Below are positions 46,970-55,320 of a stretch of 64,000 nucleotides of DNA, in pieces (position 1 is the stretch's first letter; every line of letters starts with the position of its first letter). Under the pieces are notes generated by a model. That model saw only the letters and a program-made list of their open reading frames with translations. It ran no database searches and was not told the DNA's origin. Both the position numbers and the translations under genes were made by a program. The DNA comes from Paenibacillus fonticola DSM 21315 (GTDB lineage: Bacteria; Bacillota; Bacilli; Paenibacillales; Paenibacillaceae). The stretch spans positions 1-64,000 of the forward strand of contig NZ_KB907274.1 in assembly GCF_000381905.1 (NCBI RefSeq), given 5' to 3'.

Positions 46970-47236
46970 CTATTTTTTTGAATAAACGATCTTTTTAATA
47001 GTATCGCTGGAAAGGCAAAATCGATCTGAAAGTTGATCGATAGTGTCACCACCGAAAAATCTCTGCCGAATTTCATCGTTTCTAAGATTCAAAACTTCCC
47101 TGCTGCCTGAATTTTCTCCCCATTTTTTGCGTAAACCTTTTGATTTAGGGACATAAACCAATCCACCATTTATATACTTTTGTATTTCATTCAGTAATTC
47201 TTCTGGAAAGATGATGTCGGCATTTACATATTTCAT
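46970..47236 (-). CDS. CD3324 family protein
   Basis: 88 residues. It matches a small Firmicutes family with a conserved N-terminus (KYVNADIIFPEELLNEIQKY) and a C-terminal helix-turn-helix (IDQLSDRFCLSSDTIKKIVY), which suggests DNA binding. No target is visible. ATG 47236 follows AAGGAGCGGGG. The message seems to start at the promoter near 47476 and carries a roughly 230-base leader with a 21-codon ORF. Confidence 0.8.
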   Translation of the reverse strand: MKYVNADIIFPEELLNEIQKYINGGLVYVPKSKGLRKKWGENSGSREVLNLRNDEIRQRFFGGDTIDQLSDRFCLSSDTIKKIVYSKK

Positions 47237-47337
47237 GATAACCCCGCTCCTTAAAATAGATAAATTTTAAGGTGGCAAAGTCTACACTTTAACAATTATC
47301 ACTATCCGGATTTAAGCGGTTATTTATATTATTAGCT

Positions 47338-47403
47338 CTATACAAACAACCGCCGTTGTTCATAGAATAGACTTTGCATAGAGCATATCTCGAACCTTGT
47401 CAT
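47338..47403 (-). CDS. Possible 21-residue leader peptide
   Basis: ATG 47403 follows AAGGAG at about seven bases and opens a 21-codon ORF (MTRFEICSMQSLFYEQRRLF, last residue V) ending in TAG. A stem formed by GCGGTTGTT and AATAACCGC overlaps its 3' end. It lies between a sigma-A-like promoter and the CD3324-family gene. The layout resembles ribosome-stalling leaders of drug-inducible genes, but no stalling motif is known to me here. Confidence 0.35.
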   Translation of the reverse strand: MTRFEICSMQSLFYEQRRLFV

Positions 47404-47475
47404 AGTGTCTCTCCTTCCTAAATAACTTTCAAACTAAAATATATTTTCATCGGAATAGAATGCTGTCTCAATAGT

Positions 47476-47504
47476 AACATATTACTCCAATTGGGCTAAG
47501 TCAA
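47476..47504 (-). promoter_or_regulatory. Candidate sigma-A promoter
   Basis: On the minus strand: TTGACT (47504-47499), exactly 17 bases, TATGTT (47481-47476). It would drive the leader ORF and the CD3324-family gene. The rest of 47505-47724 shows nothing else. Confidence 0.5.
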
Positions 47505-47724
47505 CACTATACAATCCATTCGTTTGAGCTAAACTGTCACACCTCATCTATTCCTTACGAACCATCAATATTAGACACTCCACTTTACTCTAATAAGCAT
47601 TTCGTGATAGTTATGGATAACCTCCCGCTTATGTGCGGAATATTTTGTGTACGTTGCACAATTTAACTTTTCATCACAAGATTACATGTTGAATTAGCTA
47701 GGGATTGCGGAAATTCCAATCCAA

Positions 47725-47766
47725 CGAAAACGCCCAGCCCTAGATTACTCTTATCTTAGGCTGGGC
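47725..47766 (-). terminator. Terminator of the lipoprotein gene
   Basis: GCCCAGCCCTAGAT pairs with ATCTTAGGCTGGGC across seven bases (one mismatch), with four T after it on the minus strand. Confidence 0.7.
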
Positions 47767-47841
47767 CGTTTGTTGTCTGAGCTTCTTCCTAGATTATACA
47801 TCTGACAACCAAGGGGTGGTATTCCGGAGCGTGAATACAGT

Positions 47842-47856
47842 GTTATGCGCCGTTAC
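47842..47856. repeat. attC-like half-site, left
   Basis: GTTATGCGCCGTTAC. The inverted near-copy GTAATGGCGCATAAC is at 48593-48607; the two flank the lipoprotein gene. GTTATGC resembles the right-hand core of integron attC sites (GTTRRRY), but the complementary left core needed for a full attC is not found. Confidence 0.3.
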
Positions 47857-47901
47857 TGTCTTCGAAGCATCAACTAAAAACCTTTGATCATGATTCCAAC
47901 T

Positions 47902-48555
47902 CTATTTTTTAATTTGGTATAAAAACTCAACTTCACCATCTAGCAAATATCGATATTCAAATAATTGCATTGTTCTTTCCCTAATTCTCTCCCGTATAAC
48001 CGTGCCTAGGCTTACCGATCCTTGTGATCCAAGGTAACCATTATTAATGAATGTCTTCTCTACAAATTTTGTTTCCCTTAAGTGATACTGTAACCATTCT
48101 TTCTGCGATTCAATTAGTGCTTCTCTTGGTTCTCTATCCAACTTAGAGAGAAGCTTTTTATATATTTGATTCAACTCTTTATCCCAAATCTCTGTATATT
48201 TGCTTTCCAAAGCCCCCCATCCCAATGTTGTAATAATCTCTTTGGAATTTTGAAATTCATTAAATTCCACTTCATAATCATGATCTATAGGATTTCGAAG
48301 CATTTCATCATAAAATTCTCCAGTCAAATCATAGTTCCCAATGTTCATGGATAACACTTCACTGTTAGAAGGATCTGATCGACCTTCAGTTATTTCTTTT
48401 GATTCTGTTCCATTACCTGTACTCACTACATCAGGAGGCAGTTCAGAATTCATTATTGATTTAGTTTCGCTGTTCAAAGTAGTCGATTGACTAATATTTT
48501 GACAAGATGAAAACATTATCGTAATAAATAATAATAAGAGTATCTTACCTTTCAT
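47902..48555 (-). CDS. Lipoprotein with LprI-like lysozyme-inhibitor domain
   Basis: 217 residues. The lipoprotein signal ends IMFSSC (Cys near residue 18), followed by a Ser/Thr/Glu linker. The C-terminal 110 residues match the LprI/DUF1311 pattern (WDKELNQIYKKLLSKLDREP, REALIESQKEWLQYHLRETK). LprI proteins inhibit lysozyme in mycobacteria and are stress lipoproteins elsewhere. ATG 48555 follows AAGGAG at eight bases. The gene is bracketed by inverted GTTATGCGCC sequences. Confidence 0.75.
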   Translation of the reverse strand: MKGKILLLLFITIMFSSCQNISQSTTLNSETKSIMNSELPPDVVSTGNGTESKEITEGRSDPSNSEVLSMNIGNYDLTGEFYDEMLRNPIDHDYEVEFNEFQNSKEIITTLGWGALESKYTEIWDKELNQIYKKLLSKLDREPREALIESQKEWLQYHLRETKFVEKTFINNGYLGSQGSVSLGTVIRERIRERTMQLFEYRYLLDGEVEFLYQIKK

Positions 48556-48592
48556 AAATTATCTCCTTAAATATTATCTTTAATATTTACCG

Positions 48593-48620
48593 GTAATGGC
48601 GCATAACGTTCTTGCATTAA
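48593..48620. repeat. attC-like half-site, right
   Basis: GTAATGGCGCATAAC followed by GTTCTTGCATTAAC. A third related sequence, GCATAACTCGTGCATGAAC, lies at 27956-27974 upstream of the chemoreceptor gene. Confidence 0.3.
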
Positions 48621-48707
48621 CGAACCCGGCTTAAGTGAGAGCATTGATCGGGTCGCCGCTCCCCTAATGATAAAGCCTATTTTAATCTCTTATAAAGATA
48701 GAAATAA

Positions 48708-49046
48708 TTAGGGCACGAACGTAGTGAGTGACCTGTGTACCTTGACCGCAGCGGAGGGAATGGGCACCCATCTAGCAAATTTAACATACCCATATAATTT
48801 CCTTGTCTCATTATCCAATTGATAAAATTGAATATATCCAATTTCAACATTTTCAAATTCTACAATACACCCGATTACACCGTTTTTACGCTGATAAAAT
48901 TTCTTATTTACCTTTTCTAAATCAAAGGAATTGTCTCTTCCTTCATAGTATTCAAGAACTAAAGGGTCAGAAAGCCATTTAGCTAACATATGATTATCCT
49001 TCTATTCTAATTTACGAACTAATAACTTACCATTTTGTAATAATAT
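48708..49046 (-). pseudogene. Decayed AAC(6')-like aminoglycoside acetyltransferase
   Basis: The frame reads LLQNGKLLVRKLE, a TAG stop (49002-49004), then KDNHMLAKWLSDPLVLEYYE and GYIQFYQLDNETRKLYGY, which is the N-terminal half of an AAC(6')-type GNAT. The start position, seven bases after TAGGAGAG, is ATA rather than ATG. After KLYGY the coding sequence gives way to unrelated sequence (48708-48775) rich in GAACGTAGTGAGTGA and GCAGCGGAGGGA motifs. The acetyl-CoA-binding half is missing. Lost start, internal stop and missing 3' half together make this a dead gene. Confidence 0.75.
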
Positions 49047-49190
49047 TTTTATCTCTCCTAGTAAAATGAATTTTAATAATAAATTCGTTATTTTAAATAG
49101 AAATTCCTTTAATTACCCATTTTATAAATCTATTTGAAAATATAAGTAAAAACAGATATTTCTTTAGATGGTGGGGTATATTCTCGGTTA

Positions 49191-49216
49191 TTGAACTATC
49201 GTACCCGTTAGTTCAA
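49191..49216. repeat. Dispersed palindromic repeat, copy 4
   Basis: TTGAACTA-10 bases-TAGTTCAA, perfect 8-bp arms. Same core as the copies at 45064 and 45129. The interval 49047-49308 contains nothing else I can support. Confidence 0.65.
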
Positions 49217-49308
49217 TGTAGTCACGATGATTTTACAGAAAACACAATTCATTCAGTTTGACCTTCATGGAAATGCTTTTTCAGATAACGCACCTCCCAT
49301 TCAGCCGA

Positions 49309-49698
49309 TTAACCAATGGCTACGATAATACTCGTAATGAGCATTAGCAAAGATACAGGTGCCCATATTCTTCTTTCCCAAACGCTTCTTGTAATTAAGT
49401 TCAGAACTGTAGCAATCACCGAGAAAGCAACAACAAACCAGATAGCAGCTTTTGTGATCGAAGACCAACCAGGAAATATGAGACCTGACTTAATTAGTAC
49501 TATTGAGCCAATGATTGATAGAATAATAACCTGAATTAATGAGGCTATACGCATCGTTGTTGGAAACTTTCCAGGAAACCTCCCGCCCATTGCAAAACGT
49601 CCCCAAGGCATTCCTGCCGCTAATAATATTTGGAAAATTATTGTAATTGAGATCAAAGCAGAGAATACTGTTGCTGATATCGTTACAAACATATCCAC
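49309..49698 (-). CDS. Small hypothetical membrane protein
   Basis: 129 residues with four membrane helices (VFSALISITIIFQILLAAG, IASLIQVIILSIIGSIVLI, AIWFVVAFSVIATVLNLIT, APVSLLMLITSIIVAIG) and a conserved-looking loop MPWGRFAMGGRFPGKFPT. The loop is typical of an uncharacterised Bacillus/Paenibacillus membrane family. ATG 49698 follows AGAGGG. No operon partner. Confidence 0.75.
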   Translation of the reverse strand: MDMFVTISATVFSALISITIIFQILLAAGMPWGRFAMGGRFPGKFPTTMRIASLIQVIILSIIGSIVLIKSGLIFPGWSSITKAAIWFVVAFSVIATVLNLITRSVWERRIWAPVSLLMLITSIIVAIG

Positions 49699-49984
49699 AC
49701 CCTCTTTGTTTTAGTCCGCATGGATTTCAATGATCAACCATGCTATTATTTTCCACTACTTATGTATATTAGCACTTATTGCTCTCAAGAAGGATGAAAT
49801 AAAACGACAACGGATTTCGTTATAGGTAAATTCCATTCCTTGAATTATACTGTCCGTTGTGGCTGTATTCACCCTTCATCAAGAACTAAGTAGTTAAAAT
49901 CAAATATAATCAAACATTACATATTTCCAACAAATAGGTGTGTTATTATAATTTTATACAATTGTAACAAGGGGAGATTTGGTA

Positions 49985-50962
49985 TTGAATAAAAATTTGA
50001 GTATTGCAAAGGAAGCAATAAATAACTACTCAATAACATGTAAATCGATTGACTTTATTGGACAGAGTGCAAATATTATCTATAAAATCACTGACCTGGA
50101 AAACAACAGTTATAGTCTCCGCATACATATATCAAAAAGCGAAACCCTTGAAAGTATTTGGACTGAACAAGAAGTGATTCGTTCAGAAATGGTTTGGCTT
50201 CACTCCTTATCCTTGGATACAGATTTAACTCTACCTTCACCAATTAAGAATATCCATGGGGAATTTATTACAGATGTAAATAGCACAAAATGTACTTTAG
50301 TAAAATGGGTGGAAGGTGAGCAGAAACCATTCATTACTACTTTAGATGATGCTGGATACGTAGGCGAAATGATAGGTAAATTACATAGACAATCATCATT
50401 TTGGAAAGCCCCAAGTTTATTTGAGCGACCTTCATTTGATGGCTCTCGTTTATTGCAATCACTTGAAAAGATTAAAGAGCAGTCTAATGCAGGATTGCTT
50501 AATACAGGTGATACAGAGCTTCTTCAGAATGCAGGTCAACGTGTAATTAATATGATGAACTCTATCGAGAGAACATCCAGTAATTGGGAGATGATTCATG
50601 CGGATTTGATTCCAAGTAATTTTGTGTTTCATGGCAAAGAAGCGAGTCCTATCGATTTTGGTGCTTGTGGCTTTGGTTTTTATTTATTTGATCTTGGCTG
50701 GACTTTTTCATATATACATCCTTCATTCAGAGACCAGCTACTTACATCATATTCTAAATATCATCCGTTACCAGAAAACCATATTGAGTTATTAGAAGGT
50801 TTTTTTATTGCTGGACAACTTGAAACCATGAATTTTTGGCTGGGTCTACCAGACTCTAATGAATGGCTACCAGACCATATTGGTAAATTAGCCAATAGAG
50901 AAATTAATTCCTATGTAAAGAATGAATCGTTTCTTTTCAATGGTATACCTTACTGGGAATAA
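49985..50962 (+). CDS. APH-family phosphotransferase
   Basis: 325-residue kinase of the aminoglycoside phosphotransferase fold. Catalytic loop MIHADLIPSNFVF (HxDxxxxN) and metal site PIDFGACGFGFYLFDLGW. It resembles the kinase at 45791 in motif spacing and in the repeated GFG/GYG block, so the two are paralogues at some distance. TTG 49985 is eight bases after AAGGGGAG; an earlier TTG at 49979 is too close. Low GC. Substrate unknown. Confidence 0.85.
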   Translation: MNKNLSIAKEAINNYSITCKSIDFIGQSANIIYKITDLENNSYSLRIHISKSETLESIWTEQEVIRSEMVWLHSLSLDTDLTLPSPIKNIHGEFITDVNSTKCTLVKWVEGEQKPFITTLDDAGYVGEMIGKLHRQSSFWKAPSLFERPSFDGSRLLQSLEKIKEQSNAGLLNTGDTELLQNAGQRVINMMNSIERTSSNWEMIHADLIPSNFVFHGKEASPIDFGACGFGFYLFDLGWTFSYIHPSFRDQLLTSYSKYHPLPENHIELLEGFFIAGQLETMNFWLGLPDSNEWLPDHIGKLANREINSYVKNESFLFNGIPYWE

Positions 50963-51012
50963 AAATTTAATACACGGTAAAACGATATTAATCTAAGATT
51001 AGTAAGTTACAA

Positions 51013-51059
51013 TAAGAGCCATGTAGAGAGGTCTACATGGCTCTTACGCCTTTATTTTC
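51013..51059 (+). terminator. Terminator of the phosphotransferase gene
   Basis: TAAGAGCCATGTAGA and its perfect 15-bp complement with a 4-base loop, followed by a T-rich tract. Confidence 0.88.
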
Positions 51060-51142
51060 TCACCTGTTAAACTGTGCTAAAGAACACCCCTGATTTATTG
51101 ATTTTATGTTATATGTAATTCACTTTGAAATATTCATAATAA

Positions 51143-51310
51143 GTAATATTTTTAAGCTCCCCGACCATCTCAGAACTAAAAAAGAGCCTTGATGACTTCA
51201 TGTCATTCAATGAACTCACTCCAGAATTACTTCACAAACTAATTGACCGTATTGAAATAAAAGCAGATGGGAGTCCGAGTATCTTTTACAGATTATCGAA
51301 CCCCTCTGCT
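51143..51310 (+). pseudogene. C-terminal remnant of a large serine recombinase
   Basis: The frame reads SELKKSLDDFMSFNELTPEL followed by LHKLIDRIEIKADGSPSIFY and RLSNPSA. The block FNELTPELLHKLIDRIEIK is characteristic of the end of TnpX/CcrB-type large serine recombinases (DUF4368 region). Nothing upstream encodes the catalytic or zinc-ribbon parts. It is the scar of an integrative element at the right border of the AT-rich accessory region. Confidence 0.65.
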
Positions 51311-51494
51311 TATTCTTTACTCCTAACTATCAACGCACACACTCCACATGTGTTGTATGCGGGCATACATCCCATTATTAATAATGGCTTCTGTTATAGT
51401 CACATACAATCGCGTAAATTCAATGATTTAGCATACTCTTTGTTATCTACTCTCTTATCTTTACTGCACCTTACCACCAATTTTTGCGGCAGTT

Positions 51495-52598
51495 TTACGG
51501 CAAGATCTCCTCTCCTATGGAGGGAAGACTTCCCATCTCTTTCTGATATACTTTTATAAAATGCTCATAATGACTTCGGAAAGATTGATAATCCTTTGCT
51601 GTACGGTAAGCCTTCATTAAAAACACATTAGCTTCCTCGTCCAATTCGTTACGCGAAACGATCTTTCTAGCAATTAATATGGATTGGGTTACTTGATTAT
51701 TGGCAAGAAGCCAGCGAACTAGCCTTATAGCAAAATCGTGATAGCGTATCGCGAGTCCTTCTTGTTCTGGAACGGCCCACGTATAAAATTTGTTTTCATA
51801 CAAGTCGCCAGTAAATCTTTTTTCCCATTCGAGCGCTTCTTTAACCGTAAATTCATTCCAGTCCTTCACACGGTAAACATAGGATTCGAATGAAATAAAG
51901 TCCACATCTATATGAGTCATTTCTAACATATACTGTTCGTCGAAAGTACGGACGATTGGTTTTAAACCATGTGATTGCAATGCCTTTCGCAACTGGTAAA
52001 CGGCCGTATTAAGGTAAACCACCGCATTCTCTAATGGCATGTCTGGAAAAACTTCATCGATAACTCTATCCCTTGAAACCGCTCGACCTCGCCCAAGAAG
52101 TAAAAATGCAAATAACTCTTGACTCTTTTTTGAAATGAACTTCACTTTGCCTGCTTGCACACTACTTACCTCTAAACCGCCTAATGCTTTCACTACTAGT
52201 CGGTTGACATCCGTCTTTTCAGGCAGCTTCCTATTTTTCTCTCTTGCCCTTTCAATGGTTTGTATCAATCTTTTTTGCGATACGGGCTTAACCATATAAT
52301 CAAGCGGATACGTATCGAAAGCATCAACCGCATATTCTCGATGAGAAGTCACAAATACAATTTCCATATCTTTTTGTCCAGCGCGTAATTGCCTGGCAAG
52401 CTCTAATCCACTTTCGTCTGCAATCATAATATCAACAAATGCGATATCGACCACTGTATTTTGCGTGAATAGAAGGGCGTCTTTTACACTTTGAAACCCA
52501 CCGATAATTTCTACATTTTCTATTTTCCTTAACATTCTTTGCATAATTACGAGCATCGCTTGTTCATCGTCGATGATGATCACCTTCAACTTTTTCAC
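51495..52598 (-). CDS. Response regulator with winged-helix and BTAD output
   Basis: 367 residues. Receiver domain with Asp10/Asp11 pocket, phospho-acceptor Asp56 (AFVDIMIADESG) and Lys in VKPVSQKRL. A SARP-like DNA-binding domain follows (GKVKFISKKSQELFAFLLLG, AVYLNTAVYQLRKAL), then a bacterial transcriptional activation domain (GDLYENKFYTWAVPEQEGLA to ANVFLMKAYRTAKDYQSF). Its start (GTG 52598 or better-spaced TTG 52589) overlaps the 3' end of the kinase gene, so the two are translationally coupled. Candidate targets are the SLH protein genes upstream. Confidence 0.9.
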   Translation of the reverse strand: MKKLKVIIIDDEQAMLVIMQRMLRKIENVEIIGGFQSVKDALLFTQNTVVDIAFVDIMIADESGLELARQLRAGQKDMEIVFVTSHREYAVDAFDTYPLDYMVKPVSQKRLIQTIERAREKNRKLPEKTDVNRLVVKALGGLEVSSVQAGKVKFISKKSQELFAFLLLGRGRAVSRDRVIDEVFPDMPLENAVVYLNTAVYQLRKALQSHGLKPIVRTFDEQYMLEMTHIDVDFISFESYVYRVKDWNEFTVKEALEWEKRFTGDLYENKFYTWAVPEQEGLAIRYHDFAIRLVRWLLANNQVTQSILIARKIVSRNELDEEANVFLMKAYRTAKDYQSFRSHYEHFIKVYQKEMGSLPSIGEEILP

Positions 52599-54318
52599 CT
52601 TCTCTCAACGAAAGATGGACGGCACTGCCTTTCCCTAATACGCTGTCAATCCATAAATCTCCGCCACTCATCTTCGCAAATTGGCAACTGACTTGTAGAC
52701 CTAGTCCTGTCCCACGTTCCCCCTCGGTTCCGATCGTAGAGATGACTTGTCTTTCTGTAAATAATTGCTCCAACAGCTGTTTAGACATGCCAATACCTTG
52801 ATCGCGGATAGTGATCAAGATTTTTCCTTCCTGATACTTTTCGGCTGCAACCTCAACCATTGCCCCCCGGTTGGAAAATTTAATCGAATTGGAAAGTAAA
52901 TTGCGAAGTACCATGACAATCGCTTCTCGATCGACATATACAATGATAGCTTCGTCAACTTTAATTACGACGTCAATATCTTTCGCCTTACTTTTAATAG
53001 ACAGAATACGATAAGCTTCATAAATAAGGTCGACTAAGGCCAACGATTCAGGGTTAAGCGAGACGTCATTTTTTTGATTACGGAACCATTCCAGCACATT
53101 GCCAACCGTCATATAGGTTGAACGGATTTGTGAACTTAAAAAATCAAGCAGCTTCGCTGTTTCCAACGAGAACAGTTGCTTTTCTTCTTCTAGCATTTCG
53201 ATCAAATTCACCTGAAGAGCAATTGGCTCACGAATGTCGTGAGAAACAAGGGTAAATAATTGATCTTTCATAAAATTAAGATGTGCGATTTCTTCTAATC
53301 GTTGTTGCTTTTCTGTTACATCAAATAATATCGAGACCGTTCCCATTAAGCGAGCGCCTTTGGAATAGAGCGGATACACTTTAACCATGAAATATTTCTC
53401 TTCGCCATCCATTTCTTTCTTTACTTCTATCGACTTCTCTACCATACCGTTGCACGCATCCAACCACTCGGGCCAATCTTTTAAAAATTCAGACACGTCT
53501 TTTCCAACAATTGATTTGCTGTTTTTTTCCCCGAACAACGGCTGTATAAAGATATTGCAGTCAATGATCGTTCCCTTTTGATCGACAGTCAAAACCCCTT
53601 CTCGGATGGTATCCACTATAAAATCCCTTGCCAGTGGCACGATCGTAAATATTTTATTTTTGTAGATAACCCAAAGCATAATAATGCCCAATACACCGCA
53701 ATAAACGGAAATGGGAAGCAACCATTGCGATAAATCCGGGAATACCAATTTAACCACTTCGATGACGGCTGATATGGATGCGAGTAAAATGACGATAATG
53801 CCTGGTTTACGAACCTCCGGCCTCGCCTTTCGCAAATACATAATAAAAAAATAAACACAGGTTAGCAAAATGAAATAACAAAATATATTAAAGGCAATCG
53901 CTAGACTAGTCCTGGGCACATCTAGGTAGCCATTAACGAGTGTAGCTGTTTCAAATATTAAATGGGTTTTGGGATTTGTCCATATAAGCACCGACCATCC
54001 GATAAAAAAAAGCAGCAGTAAGAGCTGTTTATACCATTTTAACCACTCATCCCTAGCATATAAATCTAGCACACAAAGAATAACTAATGGGACGGTAATC
54101 GCAAGCGCTGTCTGTTCTATTTGCCGAAAAAAAAGCTTGATTGCTACATCATTGCTATACAATTCGAGAATGACACCACAACCAAAGACAACTCGACAAA
54201 CCATAACCCATGCAAAATAACGGACTCCGCGTTTTTGCGAGTGTAAGAATGAATAGATGAGCAACATGCACATCATCATCGCTGACACAATCATGGTTAA
54301 AAATATGGCATTATTCAT
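52564..54318 (-). CDS. Sensor histidine kinase with 7TM input and PAS domain
   Basis: 584 residues. Seven or eight N-terminal membrane helices (histidine-kinase 7TM type), a PAS domain (GVLTVDQKGTIIDCNIFIQP), HisKA with phospho-acceptor in FTLVSHDIREPIAL, and an ATPase domain with N-box VLRNLLSNSIKFSNRG, G1 IRDQGIGMSK and G2 RGTGLGLQVSCQFAKMSGG. ATG 54318 follows AAAGGAA. It partners the BTAD regulator. A 26-base gap from the hydrolase gene suggests one transcript. Confidence 0.92.
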   Translation of the reverse strand: MNNAIFLTMIVSAMMMCMLLIYSFLHSQKRGVRYFAWVMVCRVVFGCGVILELYSNDVAIKLFFRQIEQTALAITVPLVILCVLDLYARDEWLKWYKQLLLLLFFIGWSVLIWTNPKTHLIFETATLVNGYLDVPRTSLAIAFNIFCYFILLTCVYFFIMYLRKARPEVRKPGIIVILLASISAVIEVVKLVFPDLSQWLLPISVYCGVLGIIMLWVIYKNKIFTIVPLARDFIVDTIREGVLTVDQKGTIIDCNIFIQPLFGEKNSKSIVGKDVSEFLKDWPEWLDACNGMVEKSIEVKKEMDGEEKYFMVKVYPLYSKGARLMGTVSILFDVTEKQQRLEEIAHLNFMKDQLFTLVSHDIREPIALQVNLIEMLEEEKQLFSLETAKLLDFLSSQIRSTYMTVGNVLEWFRNQKNDVSLNPESLALVDLIYEAYRILSIKSKAKDIDVVIKVDEAIIVYVDREAIVMVLRNLLSNSIKFSNRGAMVEVAAEKYQEGKILITIRDQGIGMSKQLLEQLFTERQVISTIGTEGERGTGLGLQVSCQFAKMSGGDLWIDSVLGKGSAVHLSLREGEKVEGDHHRR

Positions 54319-54344
54319 TGTTATTCCTTTCTATTGCTATTCCT

Positions 54345-55232
54345 TTACTTTATGTTACCAAAAAATTGAACAACTCGTTTCGTATATTTTTCTCTATCTA
54401 ATCTGTATGCCTGAACATGATCGGCATTAGAAACCGTCCACAATTCCGAATGCTCCTTGTAGGCTTCGTGCAAACGTATACTGTTTTCATATGGTATCGA
54501 ATAATCCTGATCCCCATGAATAAATAAAACGGGGCGTGGATGTATGTTCTTTAAAGCTTTTCTTGGATTTACCCTCTTGGCATTTCCTACATGCATTCTT
54601 ATAAAAGCAAGCGTGAGTGGTGTGAATGGGAAACTCGGCAGTTTTGTCCACACGTAAAACTTTTCGGTTAAATAGGTAGATAATTCGTCAAAAGGACTAT
54701 CCGCGACTACACCAACTACTTCGGGCGCGCGGGCAGCCGCAAGTAAAGCAGTAGATGCGCCCATTGAAAAACCAATCAGGCCAATCGAAGAAGGGTGATT
54801 GGCTTTCACCCACGCAATCGCACTCAATAGATCCTCCTGTTCGTACAGACCAATTGTAGCCACATTGCCGCTAGATTCCCCACAGCTGCGAAAATCGAAC
54901 AGCAGGACATGAAAACCGTTTTTCGTCAAATCCTTTGCTAATTTTAAAGCAGGTAATTTCTTTTCCAAGCGATTCCCCCGATAACCGTGTGCAAAAATAA
55001 TGGTCCTGTTTTTGGGTTGTTGTGCCGGAATGAACCATCCCTCCAAAGAAGTATCATCTCTGCTTTGAAAGGAGATTAACTCAAAATCGAGACCGTAGTC
55101 TTCTGGCGATTCGTTTATCGGTTTTCTTACATGATTACGCGTTAATTTCAGCGACACGATAAAAGAGATCATAAGACAAACCAAGATGGCCAAAGCAACA
55201 ATAGACACGATGATCCAAGCAAGGAATATCAT
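54345..55232 (-). CDS. Membrane-anchored alpha/beta hydrolase
   Basis: 295 residues. An N-terminal helix (FLAWIIVSIVALAILVCLMI) is followed by a serine hydrolase fold: oxyanion HGYRGNR, nucleophile elbow GFSMGAST, Asp in FIHGDQDYSIPYE and His in SNADHVQAYRL. This layout fits the S33/YqkD-like group, esterases or peptidases of unknown substrate. ATG 55232 follows GGAAG. It lies between the LRR-SLH gene (after its terminator) and the two-component genes. Confidence 0.88.
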   Translation of the reverse strand: MIFLAWIIVSIVALAILVCLMISFIVSLKLTRNHVRKPINESPEDYGLDFELISFQSRDDTSLEGWFIPAQQPKNRTIIFAHGYRGNRLEKKLPALKLAKDLTKNGFHVLLFDFRSCGESSGNVATIGLYEQEDLLSAIAWVKANHPSSIGLIGFSMGASTALLAAARAPEVVGVVADSPFDELSTYLTEKFYVWTKLPSFPFTPLTLAFIRMHVGNAKRVNPRKALKNIHPRPVLFIHGDQDYSIPYENSIRLHEAYKEHSELWTVSNADHVQAYRLDREKYTKRVVQFFGNIK

Positions 55233-55267
55233 CCGTAGTACTTCCTTTCTTTATTATAATTAGGTTG

Positions 55268-55309
55268 GAAAATAGAAACTCCCACAATATCCGTTTCTGT
55301 GGGAGTCTC
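55268..55309 (-). terminator. Terminator of the LRR-SLH gene
   Basis: GAAACTCCCACA and TGTGGGAGTCTC pair over about 11 bp. A T-rich tail follows on the minus strand, 12 bases after the stop. Confidence 0.85.
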
Positions 55310-55320
55310 CATTCCTATCA

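Noticed and set aside
48700-48775. Group II intron or IS end interrupting the AAC(6') gene
   Set aside because: No domain V/VI intron structure and no IS terminal repeats with a transposase could be recognised; kept only as an unknown repeat-like segment.
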